Notes under the pieces: generated by a model
What the model saw: the letters and a program-made list of their open reading frames with translations, nothing else
What the model was told of the DNA's origin: nothing
Databases searched by the model: none
Assembly (NCBI RefSeq): GCF_030272615.1
Contig: NC_081408.1
Location: 64,166,614 to 64,230,613 of the forward strand
Origin: Cryptomeria japonica
Taxonomy: Eukaryota; Streptophyta; Pinopsida; Cupressales; Cupressaceae
Direction: 5' to 3'
Length of the DNA: 64,000 nucleotides
Shown here: in pieces, positions 21,136 to 32,450 of the stretch
Position numbering within the stretch: the stretch's first letter is position 1
Layout of the letters: the number at the start of each line of letters is the position of its first letter
Translations under genes and position numbers: made by a program

Positions 21136-22247
21136 TATTCTAGTTGGTTAGCACTACCGAATCATGCAATCGGTATAAACAGAGAAGTTGGTATGCATAG
21201 TCTAGTCGGTTACAGAAGAAAGCAGTCACAGAACACAGTATACACCAAAGCTATCTACAGAGTATCTTTTTATGGCTACCGAGTAGTAAAATTAACACAC
21301 CAAGTTGATATTCACCAAGTGAAAATGTGTTACCAGATTCATTGAACCTGGACATGCATATGAAAATGTGTTACAAGATCGAGGCACATCTAACCGTTAT
21401 TACATTGGAAATTGCACTAGAAGATTGTGTATGATTACAAGGACAATCTAACCAATGAAATATTTTGTTTAGTTATTCATTCGAGGAATCTTGTTTGTAA
21501 GATCGAAGCAATGAATTGGAATCACCGTTTTAAGAGATCTACTTATACAGCATGAATTAAGAGCAAGGTGTGTGCATATATGTATGAAGGAAGACTGCTA
21601 TAGAGACACAAAGGTCACCGAGAAGGTTTTCATAGAACAGTTGAAGAACAGAGTAAACAGAAGGGTTTACTGAGTTACTATATGGGTTACCAAGGTATGC
21701 TATAAGCAAGGTAATCTTATCCTGAGCACATAGAATCTGCTATAACATTTCAGATGTAAAGGTGCAAATGTTTGTAATGATTTTATTGTAATATTGTGAA
21801 GTTGAAAGAGAAACCTTTAACAGGGTAAAAGACTCTAACCAAGTCTATAAATTGTAAAGCCTCTAAACAGGTGCAACATTCAAAATAAATGTTGTGAAAT
21901 CCTTTACCAAGGTAGATCTAATAGATCTTGTTACTCCTAACAGGGTAAGCTATTAGAAATAGGTAAATATGTAGCTCTAACCGAGCATCTTTATTATTGC
22001 AGTAGTGAAGTTGTGGGTGCCATCCCCACCGCATTTTTTCTCTCTAACCAAGAGTTTCTGCATAACCAAAATATATGTGTTATGGAGTGAATCATGTATG
22101 ATTGTTATCTGTTTGTTTTAACGTTATTTTATGTTACTGCACTATTCTGTTTATGCATAATAGTAAGGTTATTATTAAGGAGAAGTTTTGGAGTACTAAT
22201 TCACCCCTCCCCTCTTAGTACATTAGCTTTCCATATTGGGCCTAACA
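21136..22247 (+). repeat. Element C 5' LTR, remaining 1,112 bp
   Basis: Continues the LTR begun at 2,276 after removal of D. It ends CCTAACA, then the PBS. A TATA-like TCTATAAATTG is near 21,843-21,853. Confidence 0.93.
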
Positions 22248-22262
22248 ATTGGTATCAGAGCT
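22248..22262 (+). other. Primer-binding site of element C
   Basis: ATTGGTATCAGAGCT directly follows the LTR. TGGTATCAGAGC is the standard plant Copia PBS, complementary to the 3' end of initiator tRNA-Met. Confidence 0.93.
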
Positions 22263-22309
22263 TGAATGTTGGAAAAGGGTTTAACTACCTAAAGTGAAAG
22301 ATCTTATCA

Positions 22310-23605
22310 ATGGAAGGCTATAAATAATCCCAGAGGATTGTGTATCTACAAGAAGAGTTGGATCATGCAAATCAAGTGATTGCAGACATGCAAAGGCAAA
22401 TGCAAAAATCTCTGAAAGTAAGAAGAAGATTATCTGATGACTTACAGGATTCTCAAGAGTTAGTGGAACAAATTGAGACATCATCTAAGAATAGTATATC
22501 TGAAGAGACTGAAGAAATGATTGGAGTATTGAAAGAAAAGAACAAAGCATTGGTTGATCAACTAAAAGCAATGAAAAGAGAACATGAACATTTCAGTACA
22601 CAGATGACTGAAAATCTAGATGCATTGAGGACAGCTGAGGATAAAGCAAGAGAAATACAAAGAGAGAAACAACAACTTGAAGACTTAGTATCTGATAAGA
22701 ATGATGAAATCATAAGGTTGACTGGGATTCAACAAAATATGATAGATCAACTAGGTTATGCACATCATGAAGTAATTCTAAAGAATGATGAAAATCAAGC
22801 ATTAAAACTTGAAGTATCAAGGTTGACTAATGAACTTGAAATAGAGAAGAAATCCAAAGAAACATTGAAGAAGAGTTATGATGCATCAAAGATGTTGGAT
22901 GAGCAGCTGAATACAAGAAGACCCAACAAAGATGCAGGACTCGGTTACAAAGGAAAAGAATCAATCAAGGAATTCATACTACCAAGAGAGGAGAATCATC
23001 AAAGCAAGCTGGAAACAGGAATAAAATAAAAAAGAAGAAGCCTATTTGCTACTACTATGGAAATCAAGGTCATACTGCTAACATATGCCAGATTAGAAAA
23101 GGTAAGCAACCGAATATCACTAAGTCCAATGGATATTGTTACAATTGCAATAAATATGGTCACACATCTAATCAATGTAGGAAAGAGTCTATTAACAACT
23201 ATCAAAAGGAAAAATACAAAGGGTTTTGTAAAAACTGCAATAGATATGGACATAGTACCGAGAAATGCTAGTTTAAGCAAAAGAATCACATGCGGTCTGC
23301 ACACCGAGCAAACACTAGTGGTTACCGAACTCACACAAATCCTTACCGACAATATGCAGTAGTACCATGGGATTACAATACAAGGATATGGTGCGAATGT
23401 TGTGGAAGATATGGACATATTAGTGCCAACTGTTTTATAAGATTTGGAATGAACAACCGAAGATCATGGAGAAATCCTGGTATGGCATGTTTTCATTGTC
23501 ACAAAGTTGGACATTTAGTTGGAGATTGCAGAGATCAACCTAGAAGAGACACTAAAAAGATAAAAGAAAAATTCAAGATGAAGAAAGCACCTTACCTACC
23601 AAGTT
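22310..23605 (+). pseudogene. Element C ORF1: coiled coil plus five zinc knuckles
   Basis: The start is ATG 22,310 (MEGYK), followed by an in-frame TAA at 22,325. The open part, 22,328-23,029, is a long coiled coil rich in Glu, Lys, Gln and Leu (LQEELDHANQVIADMQRQ and on). A frameshift near 22,990 moves to the frame holding five CCHC knuckles: CYYYGNQGHTANIC (second Cys lost), CYNCNKYGHTSNQC, CKNCNRYGHSTEKC, CECCGRYGHISANC and CFHCHKVGHLVGDC. It ends at TAG near 23,605. Knuckles of this kind bind nucleic acid in Gag nucleocapsid. Five in a row with a coiled coil and no visible capsid domain is unusual. It probably packages or binds element RNA (inference). Confidence 0.8.
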
Positions 23606-24172
23606 AGGTTCACCTATTCCAAATTAATCAGAAAAGGTATGAAGGGACTGCATTCTCTAAAGGTTAAATCATAACAGTTCCTATTTTATTATGTACAAAA
23701 TTCAAAATCTGCATAGTTAAGATGCATTAGTAAGTTTGAAATTCTATCAAAAGTACTTTACTGGAATCCTGTCAAGTCAGTGTATACAGGAAGCCTGTCA
23801 AGTCGGTAAATGAAGGAAATTTGGTTACTTGATTAAAACGAAAAAAAGAGTAAATCGGTTAAAGGTAAACTGAGTGCATTTAATGTTTTGACCTAACCCA
23901 CACGGAGCCTGATAAGATATTTTTGTGTACTTAAAGGTATTTTCGCGATCATTCTCATTCACCAAGTTTTCAAGAGAGCAGAGCAGAGAAAATCAAGGTG
24001 ATCAAACTTCATTCAAAGTGAATATCAAGGTATTTACATCAAATCTCATCACACTATTAAGCTAGTTTTCGATCTTGTCAAATTATTATTATCTACTGAG
24101 TGTGAAGTGTCAGTCGTTTGTAAACCGTCAAACCCTAAGGATAGTTTTCTAAGTCTTTACCTGAAATATACA
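23606..24172 (+). other. Spacer between C ORF1 and ORF2
   Basis: No ORF is seen in these 570 bp. Two near-repeats of a GTCAAGTCGGTAAA-type sequence lie at 23,770-23,810, and the last 250 bp look like a leader. The sequence just before ORF2 could hold an internal promoter, but I see no clear TATA box. Confidence 0.5.
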
Positions 24173-27100
24173 ATGGCGCACAAGATCCAAGATCATGTAG
24201 TTGTCAAGAATGTGGAGAAGCCCTCGCTGAAGTACTCTTTGACTCCTAAAGTCACCTCTGAACCAGATGACAAAACTGCATTTTCACTCATCCCTGATCG
24301 AGTCTTGTTAGTCGAAGATGTTAGATTCTTCACCAAATGCCATGTTGAAGAACTCGTTCATGTTGAGATTAGTGACACATATGATGAACTTTGTACAGAT
24401 GGCAAAATGGATAGCAAGTACGAGCATATCAAAATCAAGGGGTTAACTAAAGCCCTAGCCTATCCCCATGTGTTCAAACCCTAGTGGGTTAAGTTTGTTT
24501 TAAGCAAAGTTCATGATGATTTTATGTGGCTAGAAGAGCAACCATTAAAAATCACTAAGGAAATTATTCATGTGATCATCAGGTATCCTATCTATGATCA
24601 TGCACGAGCACAGAAAATGATATCATAGAAGGAGTTAATCAGTCTAACTAGAGTAGAATCTGATTACTGAGGACTGAAATTGAACAATGTCACTGATGTA
24701 GAACTTAAGTTTGCAATTAGAGTAATTGGTTACTATTTCTTCCAATCAGCAAGGGAAAATAGTGTACCATGTGTCGCAGTTGACTTAGCCTATAAAATAG
24801 TGAAAAAGGGAATGAAAGTAGACTTATGTGAAGTGCTACTAAAGAACTTGTTTGAGAACCTGAACACAATAAGAAAGCTGAAGAAGAACAACTCGGCAAA
24901 CACACTAAAGTTTGGTTCACTTCTTGTATGCATGTTTTTCTACTTTGAGAAGTTCTTTCCCTTAGTTGGTAAAGTAGTTTGGGAGCTACATCGACCTATC
25001 ATCCATTAGATCAATGATTTTATCAAGAAATTCGGAGATAATTTTAATGATATCATGGATGACTATTTCAGCAAATTTCAAGAGAAAATGCACAACAAGT
25101 ACCGGATTCCACCACAGCTAGTAGAGAAATATAAGGATGATATATGTTTTGAGGTAGACATTGATTACTGTTATATGAATGTTGTTGAACCAAGGACTCA
25201 ATCTTTGCCACCAATGGGTTATGAGATTGACTATGATATTACACAATAGCAAATTGATGCCTATATTTCATTGCCAAGGCATGCTACTGAACTGAGATAT
25301 GGAACTTATGAAGAAGTTAAAGAAAAGGTGAAAATGAGCATTGTAGTACCTAAAGCTACAAGAAATGCTACAAAGATGATAAAGGTTTTATCTGAGAAAT
25401 TCAGAGAAGAATCCTCCTCTACACCTGTCAAAGGCACTCTTGCCATTACCGAAGAGGAATTAGAAGCTCAAGAGGCAGCAATAACATTAAGTACCGAGTT
25501 GCCTAAGGGTAAAGTTTTGAAAAGAAAGAAACAAGACATTTCAAAGGCCCTACCAACTCCACCAACAAAGAGAACCAACACTAGAGCATCAGCCGCATCA
25601 CCAAGTAAGAAACAAAAGAGTGTTACTATTCCCAAGGTAAACAAAACCTACAAGAAATCTACTTAGAGACTCATTCTCGCAAAAGAGTCTAGTGATACAG
25701 AATCCGATGATGCAAACAAATTTCAGATTGTAAAAAGCAAGAAGGTAAATATTCATAGTGTTGAAAACTTTTGTTCCAATCTTAAAGAATATGGTGGATT
25801 TGCAAGATTTAGATATGTCAAGTATGAGACTAGGAATAATGATGAGAAGCGACAAATTGAAGAAGCTGTCATTTGCACACTTCTAAAGTTTCGGCTAGCT
25901 CCATTAGAACTAGTAAAGTCACTTCCGAGTGAATTATACTTACATATTGATAACAGATGGAAATATGCAATGGACTCAGAGAAACAAATAAGAGAAAGAA
26001 GTCTAGTCCATCTATTTCTTGATATGTCTATAGCAGAAAGAAAGGAACATTTGACAACCTACAATTCTAAATTTTTTGTCGAATAGAGAGCCTTAAAATT
26101 GATGAATGGGCTATACATTGATGTAGAAAATGAGACAAAAGCCAAATGGTAGGATATCTTCAAAATAAAGGATGTCGGTGAACAAACTCAAGTTGAAATT
26201 GTTGATGTCACCGAGCAAGATCCTGATGTCATCAAGCAAGGTCCTGATGCTACCAAGTAAGACCCAGCTGACACTATTCAAATTGATGAAGATGTCATGG
26301 ATGCAGAAGTACCGGAGCAGGAAATGATAGAAGGCACTACCTATGCAAAACTTGTATCTAGTGAATTTGTGATAGTACAAGTTCAACCTTATCCGCCGGT
26401 CAAGCCACCTGTCTCTACTGAAGATCCTAAGGATACAGAACAAGGAACCGAAGGTCACAAGTCTGAAGCAGTAGAAGATACAACTAAAGATCAGATGTCT
26501 CAAGCACTATCAAGCACTGAAAATGTTACAGTTGAGACCCCTAGTACTGAGACACCCAAGGACACCACAATGGCTACAGGAACCGACCAAAGTGTTGCAT
26601 CTACCGTGCAACCTACCGAGGGTCAGCAAGCCTCATAAGCACTTGTCTTAGTACAACCGACCAAAGGTAAAGAGAAGAAGGTGAGAAAACATAGTTTCAA
26701 AGTTGATTTAACTAAACCGATAGTGTTGCCCAATGTGGATATCTCAAAATTAAAAGGGCAAGCACTTATTGATTTCGATGGACTACGCAAAGCAAAGGCC
26801 GAACAAAAAAAACAATTGGCTGTTCAAAAGAAGAATAAAGTACTACAGAAGGTGAAGACACTACTAACAGATATGCTACCTTCAGCAACAATGTCAACCG
26901 ATGCAGCCATCCACATTCAACTGGATGAACTCCTTACTCAAATAGAAAGATCTGGAGTCGATGCATCTAAGTACTTGAGCAAGCTAAAAGATAAAGAGCT
27001 TACTGCAAAGATGATAGAAGAGGTACAAAAATCTCTCGCTATAGGAAAAGTAAAGCTTGTCAAATTCATTGTTGAGTTGTCCCCTCAACTCAAGCATATT

Positions 27101-27556
27101 CTTTATTTATTTCAGAAAATTTGTACATTTTCCTTATTCATTAAAGATATCAAGAATAAAACTGATGCAATTGAGAAAGAGATCACCGATCTCTCAACTA
27201 AGTTGACCACCGAGCCTAATTCAGTTCAGAATTTTTATACCAAGCTTCAACAGCTCATGGCTCAATAGTTAGAACTCATAAATGAAGAGCATAAGATTAG
27301 GATGGATATAATGACCCTCCAGACATTATTCCTTCCTCATCTCTCATCAGTTCAAGAGTAGATTAACCGAGCTACACGCCTATCAACTACACAAGAGGGA
27401 AGCACTCTTGATGGCTTAATATCACTATTGGCTGATATTCAAGAACAAAATTCTTTAATGGAAAGTGTAAAGGATGCACTCTCAGTCGCACTCACCGACG
27501 CCCAGAACAAGTATAAATCTATTTTTGATCAGTTACCGCCCCGGGATGAAAATTAA
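24173..27556 (+). pseudogene. Element C ORF2, about 1,127 codons, unknown function
   Basis: The start is ATG 24,173 (MAHKIQDHVVVK) in a single frame to TAA 27,554-27,556. It is interrupted by roughly a dozen stops, mostly TAG where Gln or Trp would fit, and no frameshift is needed. The N-terminal 350 residues are globular and include WLEEQPLKITKEIIHVI and FFYFEKFFPLVGKVVWELH. This part recalls plant 'putative transposon protein' sequences found in retroelements; I am unsure. The middle is a basic, Pro/Thr/Lys-rich stretch (KRKKQD, PPTKRT, PSKKQK), probably a nuclear-localisation-like region. Then comes an acidic Thr/Pro-rich stretch (26,200-26,640), and a C-terminal coiled-coil helical region (26,680-27,540). 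It contains no polymerase, protease or integrase motif. An env-like or captured host protein are alternatives. Confidence 0.7.
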
Positions 27557-27918
27557 GTTTTTGATGTTTGTCAAAAAAGGGGAGTAATAATATAATATAA
27601 TACTACATAAGGGGAGTAATATACTATATTTGGAGAGTGATATAGTTTTGGTAATACTATTTTGAGTATTTTATACAGGGGAGTATACCGAGTAGAGCAT
27701 GCAGAGCTAGCAGAGCACACAAGCACAGAATAGAACCGAGCATGCAAAATCCAAGTAATATAAAGAATAATGATAAGGGGAGTATATCTGCATATACTAT
27801 TTCATTGACTATTGTAGATATTGTCAAGTGTAGTCATTTTGCAAGTATATAGATTTTTGAGTTATGACTTTGAAAGTCATTTTTGTCAAACATCTCAACT
27901 AATGTCAAAAGGTGATAT
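27557..27918 (+). promoter_or_regulatory. Element C 3' UTR with repeated PPT-like boxes
   Basis: The box AAGGGGAGTA or a close form occurs at about 27,577, 27,611, 27,677 and 27,776. The last purine run before the 3' LTR is CAAAAGGTGATA (27,907-27,918). Several PPT-like boxes before the true PPT are also seen in E. No ORF. Confidence 0.65.
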
Positions 27919-29082
27919 TGTTACTACTTATCAAGTTGCCATTAGTTTTTATATTCAAAGTCATCCTATATATTCTAGCCGATTAGCACTACTGAATCAT
28001 GCAGTCAGTATAAATAGAGAACTCAGTATGCATAGTCTAGTCAGTTACAGAAGAAAGCAGTCACAGAACACAGTATACACCAAAGTTGTCTACTGAGTAT
28101 CTTTTTATGGCTACTGAGTAGTAAAATTAACACACCGATTTGATATTCACCGAGTGAAAATGTGTTACCAGATACATTGAACTTGGACATGCATATGAAA
28201 ACGTGTTACAAGATTGAGGCACATCTAACTGTTATTACATTGGAAATTGCACTATAAGATTATGTATGATTACAAGGACAATCTAACTAATGAAATATTT
28301 TGTTTAGTTATTCATTCGAGGAATCTTTTTTGTAAGATTGAAGCAATGAATTGGAATCACCATTTTAAGAGATCTATTTATACAACATGAATTAAGAGCA
28401 AGGTGTGTGCATATATGTATGAAGGAAGACTGTTACAGAGACACAGAGGTCACCGAGAAGGTTTTCAGAGAACAGTCAAAGAACAGAGTAAATAGAAGGG
28501 TTTACTGAGTTACTATATGGATTACCTGGGTATGCTATAAGAAAGGTAATCTTATCCTAAGCACATAGAATCTGCTACAACATTTCAGATGTAAAGTTGT
28601 AGATATTTGAAATGATTTTATTGTAATATTGTGAAGTTGAAAGAGAAACCTTTAACAGGGTAAAAGACTCTAACCAAGTCTATAAATTGTAAAGCCTCTA
28701 ACTAGGTGCAACATTCAGAATAAATGTTGTGAAATCCTTTAGCAAGGTAGATCTAATAGATCTTGTTACTCCTAATAGGGTAAGCTATCAAAAATAGCTA
28801 AACATGTAGCTCTAACCGAGCATCTTTATTATTGCAGTAGTGAAGTTGTGGGTGCCATCCCCACCACAATTTTTCTCTCTAACCAAGAGTTTCTGCATAA
28901 CCAAAATATATGTGTTATGGAGTGAATCATGTATGATTGTTATCTATTTGTTTTAACTTTATTTTATGTTACTGCACTATTCTATTTATGCATAACAGTA
29001 AGGTTATTATTAAGGAGAAGTTATGGAGTATTGATTCACCCCTCCCCTCTCAGTACATTAGCTTTCCATATTGGGCCTAACA
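27919..29082 (+). repeat. Element C 3' LTR (1,164 bp)
   Basis: It starts TGTTACTACTTATC and ends GGCCTAACA. It is the uninterrupted counterpart of 2,276-2,327 plus 21,136-22,247 and preserves the target site that D used (CTATATATTC near 27,973). Confidence 0.94.
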
Positions 29083-29087
29083 ATGCA
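29083..29087. repeat. Target-site duplication of element C (right copy)
   Basis: ATGCA, identical to 2,271-2,275. Confidence 0.93.
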
Positions 29088-29999
29088 TTGGAGCTTGAGT
29101 ATGTAACTCATCTCACTATTCAGATTGTTGATGAAAATTTCCATCTTTTCCTTTTTGGGCACATCTTGAGGATATCTTGAAACCATCTATCTCCAATGTT
29201 GAAGAAACACCATGAATGTTTCATTGTTTTTCTATTTGATATTACATACATCTAGCATGGTGATTGTGCGTTGATTATTGTATGAGTATTGCATGATAAA
29301 TTTATTGACCAACTCATCAAAGGATCTGATGGGAGGTGTAAGTTTAGACAACCACTCCATTGTTTGTCCTCCCAAACCTCTTGGGAATAGCCTCATCAAA
29401 TAAGTGTCATCGTGGGAAAATTCAAGGCTTAGGTGCAAAACTCCCAAACATGATTGTGAGGATCACTCTTACCATCATATTTGTCATATTTGGGTATGTT
29501 TGAATTTGAGGGAAAAGGTATCATGTTTAATCTCCTATGAAAAGGGTAAGGACAAATTTCATTTAAGGAGTATTGTATTGTAGTCCCCTGTTGCATGTCC
29601 TGCATTTTCCTCTACAACATTTGCATTTGTTGTGTAAGAGCTACCATGGGTGTATTTATTTGTCGAGGAAATGGTTCGTCTCTTTCGTTATCCCTAGTTC
29701 GGGTATGGGTGTGTTCTGGTATGTTTTGCTCAAGGTCACGTGTCTATTCTTCTCTCTATTGTTCTTGATAAGCATAAATTTCGAGACCTTGTCCCAGAGA
29801 TTTCAGTGTCAAAGTCTTCAGGAATCCTAACTCCTTTGCTTGTTAGCATCAACATGTATTTGTCTTTGTCAGCTTCTATGAGTCTTTCCATAAGTTTTTG
29901 GAATGAGAGATTTTCTTGACATTCTTGAATAAGCTCCTCAGTAATCTCTATATCCTCTATATTTGGACACTCAAAAGGATTTGATAATCTTCGACCCAT
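29083..29999 (-). pseudogene. gag: Element B gag, N-terminal and capsid part
   Basis: The start is ATG 29,999 (MGRRLSNPFECPN). The frame runs down to 29,083 and, after removal of C, on to 2,270. Blocks shared with D gag are SLNEICPYPF, KSDPHNHVWEF, DDTYLMRLFPRGLGGQTMEWL, FDELVNKFIMQYSYN and MEIFINNLN. Several stops interrupt it, for example after ERRIDT and within the QHWR block. It would form the particle shell. It shares its frame with the upstream ORF, from which it is separated by only 60 bp. Dead copy. Confidence 0.85.
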
Positions 30000-30059
30000 A
30001 TTGGACTCTGGTTGTGGTTTCCTTTTCTTGTTTCATTGAGAGTGAGTGATAGTGGGAAT

Positions 30060-30432
30060 TTAGTAGAAACTTTCTATGTCAAAGGGGATAAACTCCTCTT
30101 CTTCTTGTTGTTCGGGGGTTGGTGGTTCAAATCTTGCTATGTTATAAGTGAGGAAAACTTCTGGGAAGAAAGCTGGATTGATCTTTCCTCCATGATTTAA
30201 GTGTTGACTTTGGCAAAAGGCTCTACTTCTCAATGGTTCTTTTTCAAATTCATTTGAATTGTCTTGAAGATATAAACACATATGGATGGAGAAATGTGCG
30301 ATGTGATTGGAAGAGTTGGCGATTGATGTAGAGAAATCTATTCCGTTTGACAAGTTTATGGAAACTAGGTTGTCGTTTCTTCAACTTAGTGTTGTGATGA
30401 AGACTTTTTCTTCTCAAAATATGAGTGGCCAT
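30060..30432 (-). pseudogene. Element B upstream ORF (ORF1 homologue)
   Basis: Counterpart of the D ORF at 5,761-6,144. It starts MATHILRRK (30,432) and ends with an acidic tract (EEEEFIPF) and SFY, stop at 30,060. A frameshift near 30,300 splits it in two overlapping pieces. Identities with D include the basic start, KRNRFLYINRQ against KRRKFFYLNRQ, NHGGKINPAFFP against NQGGKINPNFFP, and the C-terminal SFY. The function is unknown. Conservation of the whole length between two diverged families suggests a real protein in the ancestor. Confidence 0.7.
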
Positions 30433-32450
30433 ACACGAGTGATCAATGGTTTCCTTTGATTTGGTTGGATTATGATACTTTTTTTGAAAACTTAAGCCTA
30501 CTTTATCAAATGAAGGTTTACATGCCCCCTCACGACAAAGTGCGTCAAATGATATGGATTAAGAGCTTCTCGATATGGAGACTCGATTTGACAACTTAGG
30601 TTTAAACTAGGTATGTTTTGTTGATGGAATCTGTTTAATTGGCAGACCTTTTGATCAATGTGATGATGTTACCCGATTTTGATAGTAGAAAGCATTATCC
30701 ATAACTAGTTTTGGATTTTGACAACTGTTGTTCTAAGAATGACTTGTTTGATTGTTTGGAATATTTTCTGACATTCTGACTCAAGTTTTTTCTAATGAGG
30801 TTGACTGAGGATCCAAAGGGGTATTCAAAACTGATGATAAAATTTTTCAAGAATTCTCAGTTTTGCTCTCTGCTTTTCTCAATTTTACCTATGCTCTAAG
30901 ATAGAGACTGGATGCGCTAACATTTTCCTCAGATGCGCTATTTAAAACCACCAATACACTAAGCTACCTGTGCTACACGCTAAACTAGAGTTTTGAATTT
31001 TTCTATGATAGGAATGGATATGCGCTAATATGTCCTCAAAAAACACTTTAATGTTTAGACTCAAAGCGCTACAGTTTGCCCCCAATGCGCTAGGCTGATG
31101 CTTCAACACACTAATATGGTGTCTAAGAGTGCTAGTGAAAAGTTGCCAAATGCTTAGATTGTTATGTGCTAGTTTTGAGAATGAATGCACTAAGTTTCAG
31201 CTTTGATGCGCTAAATTTTGACTCAGATGCACTAGGATATTGTTCCTATGCACTAAATTGCTCTTCTTGTTTTTGTTTTTGGTTTTTCCAGAAAATTTTA
31301 ACACTTTTTTAACTTTGATGGATGATTTTCTGAAGTATAAAATGCAAACACAACAAGAAAAGGACAACCATTTTTTCCTATTCTAAACAAAGAGTGTATG
31401 TTCTGCGAGGATGTGTTCAAATCCCCAATGTTTTCATAGGTTTGGATACAAATAAGAAAATTCAGACAGACTATTTATTCAAAGGTCATCAACAATATCA
31501 TAGCCCACTAGTCTTGATACTCCGTCAGCTCAAATAGTCGTATCACCCTCTAGGGAGCGCCCATTTTTTTGCCTTTTAACCCAAAGTGAATTGTTTCACA
31601 ATTGAGTAGCTATCTTGGGAGATATATGGTGAGTAATCTTGGGGGCAGATTCTTCCCCACCCTTGCACTATGATATTGAGGATGTCTGGATACTGACTCG
31701 GCTCAAGGTTTCTATTTCTAAAGTTCATAATCAATCTTCCTATTCGGTCTTCAGTGATAAACTCCCTCAGGAGTTCCCAACCTTTAGAACAAAGGCTTTA
31801 TGTATCATAAAGATACTAGGGGAAGGCTAATCACTGAACAAAACCATTGAAGGGACTTTCGTCACCCTCCACTTTTGATTATAGTGGGTTGGAACACTTG
31901 GCGATAAAGTCATTTCCCACTTAGGTCATTCCCCTCTCACTGACCATTTACATGGCTCTCTAAGAGAATCTTGGGAGGAAAATACTTGAAATATTGAAAG
32001 CATAAGAGTGGTTTGGATTTTTGATCACCCAGTTAAGGGGAGAGCATATACCTTCCACTTTTGAAACAAGGCATAAACTGGTTCTTTTTAACCTGACAAT
32101 TCAGTTGTTTGCTAACTTCTATTGGGAGATGTTTCTCCAAAAAGGAATGGTGCTCTTTTTAACTCTCAAATAAATGATTTTCTAACCTAAGTAAATAAAT
32201 CCCATTCAATAAAGCAAATTCTTCGATATGGTCAACAAGATGAATTCGATATGGGAAGGATTTCCCTCTTTTGTTTTATCTAGAATTTGGAAAAATGAGG
32301 TTCTTTAACTTATCCAAAAATGAAATGGATCATTTTAGACACCAAAGGATGGTGAGGTTCATTTTAAAGCTTTGCAAAAATTGAGTTTGTCTTGTTCTTT
32401 TTAAAACCCCCAAAATGAAGTGTTTTCTCTTCCTATGAAAGCAAGGTAAG
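30433..32450 (-). other. Element B 5' leader
   Basis: Untranslated leader of B. Going from LTR to ORF1 it holds A-rich sequence with repeated AAAGAAC motifs (on the minus strand; about 32,050-32,420), a block like D 4,800-5,600 (31,400-32,000), the 21-bp-phased array (30,910-31,256), then 480 bp with nothing recognisable. No clean PBS could be picked out at the LTR junction. Confidence 0.6.
30910..31256 (-). repeat. 21-bp-phased GCGCTA array (element B)
   Basis: GCGCT or a decayed form (GCACT, GTGCT, ACACT) recurs at 30914, 30935, 30956 and, after a gap, 31022, 31066, 31087, 31108, 31128, 31166, 31187, 31208, 31229 and 31250. The last series is almost perfectly 21 bp. On the sense (minus) strand the unit reads TAGCGCATTG, close to the D unit TAGCGCTATTG and in the same orientation relative to ORF1. 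Confidence 0.8.

Larger units (their letters stand above)
21136..29082 (+). mobile_element. Element C, Copia-type ends, pol-less (right part)
   Basis: Together with 2,276-2,327 this is a full LTR element: LTRs of 1,164 bp each (TGTTAC...CTAACA), TSD ATGCA, and a PBS complementary to initiator tRNA-Met as is usual in plant Copia elements. The internal part (22,248-27,918) codes for a coiled-coil/zinc-knuckle protein and a second large protein. I find no DTG/DSG protease, no integrase D-D-E and no RT YVDD. It is therefore probably a non-autonomous element mobilised by a relative. Its LTRs differ at about 70 of 1,164 positions by eye (about 6%), older than D, as the nesting requires. Confidence 0.88.

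Noticed and set aside
30910-31256. 21-bp repeats as a possible CRISPR-like array
   Set aside because: Plant nuclear retroelement context; the repeated core is only 5-6 bp and there are no unique spacers of fixed length or cas genes. Same for the 30-bp repeats at 40,723.
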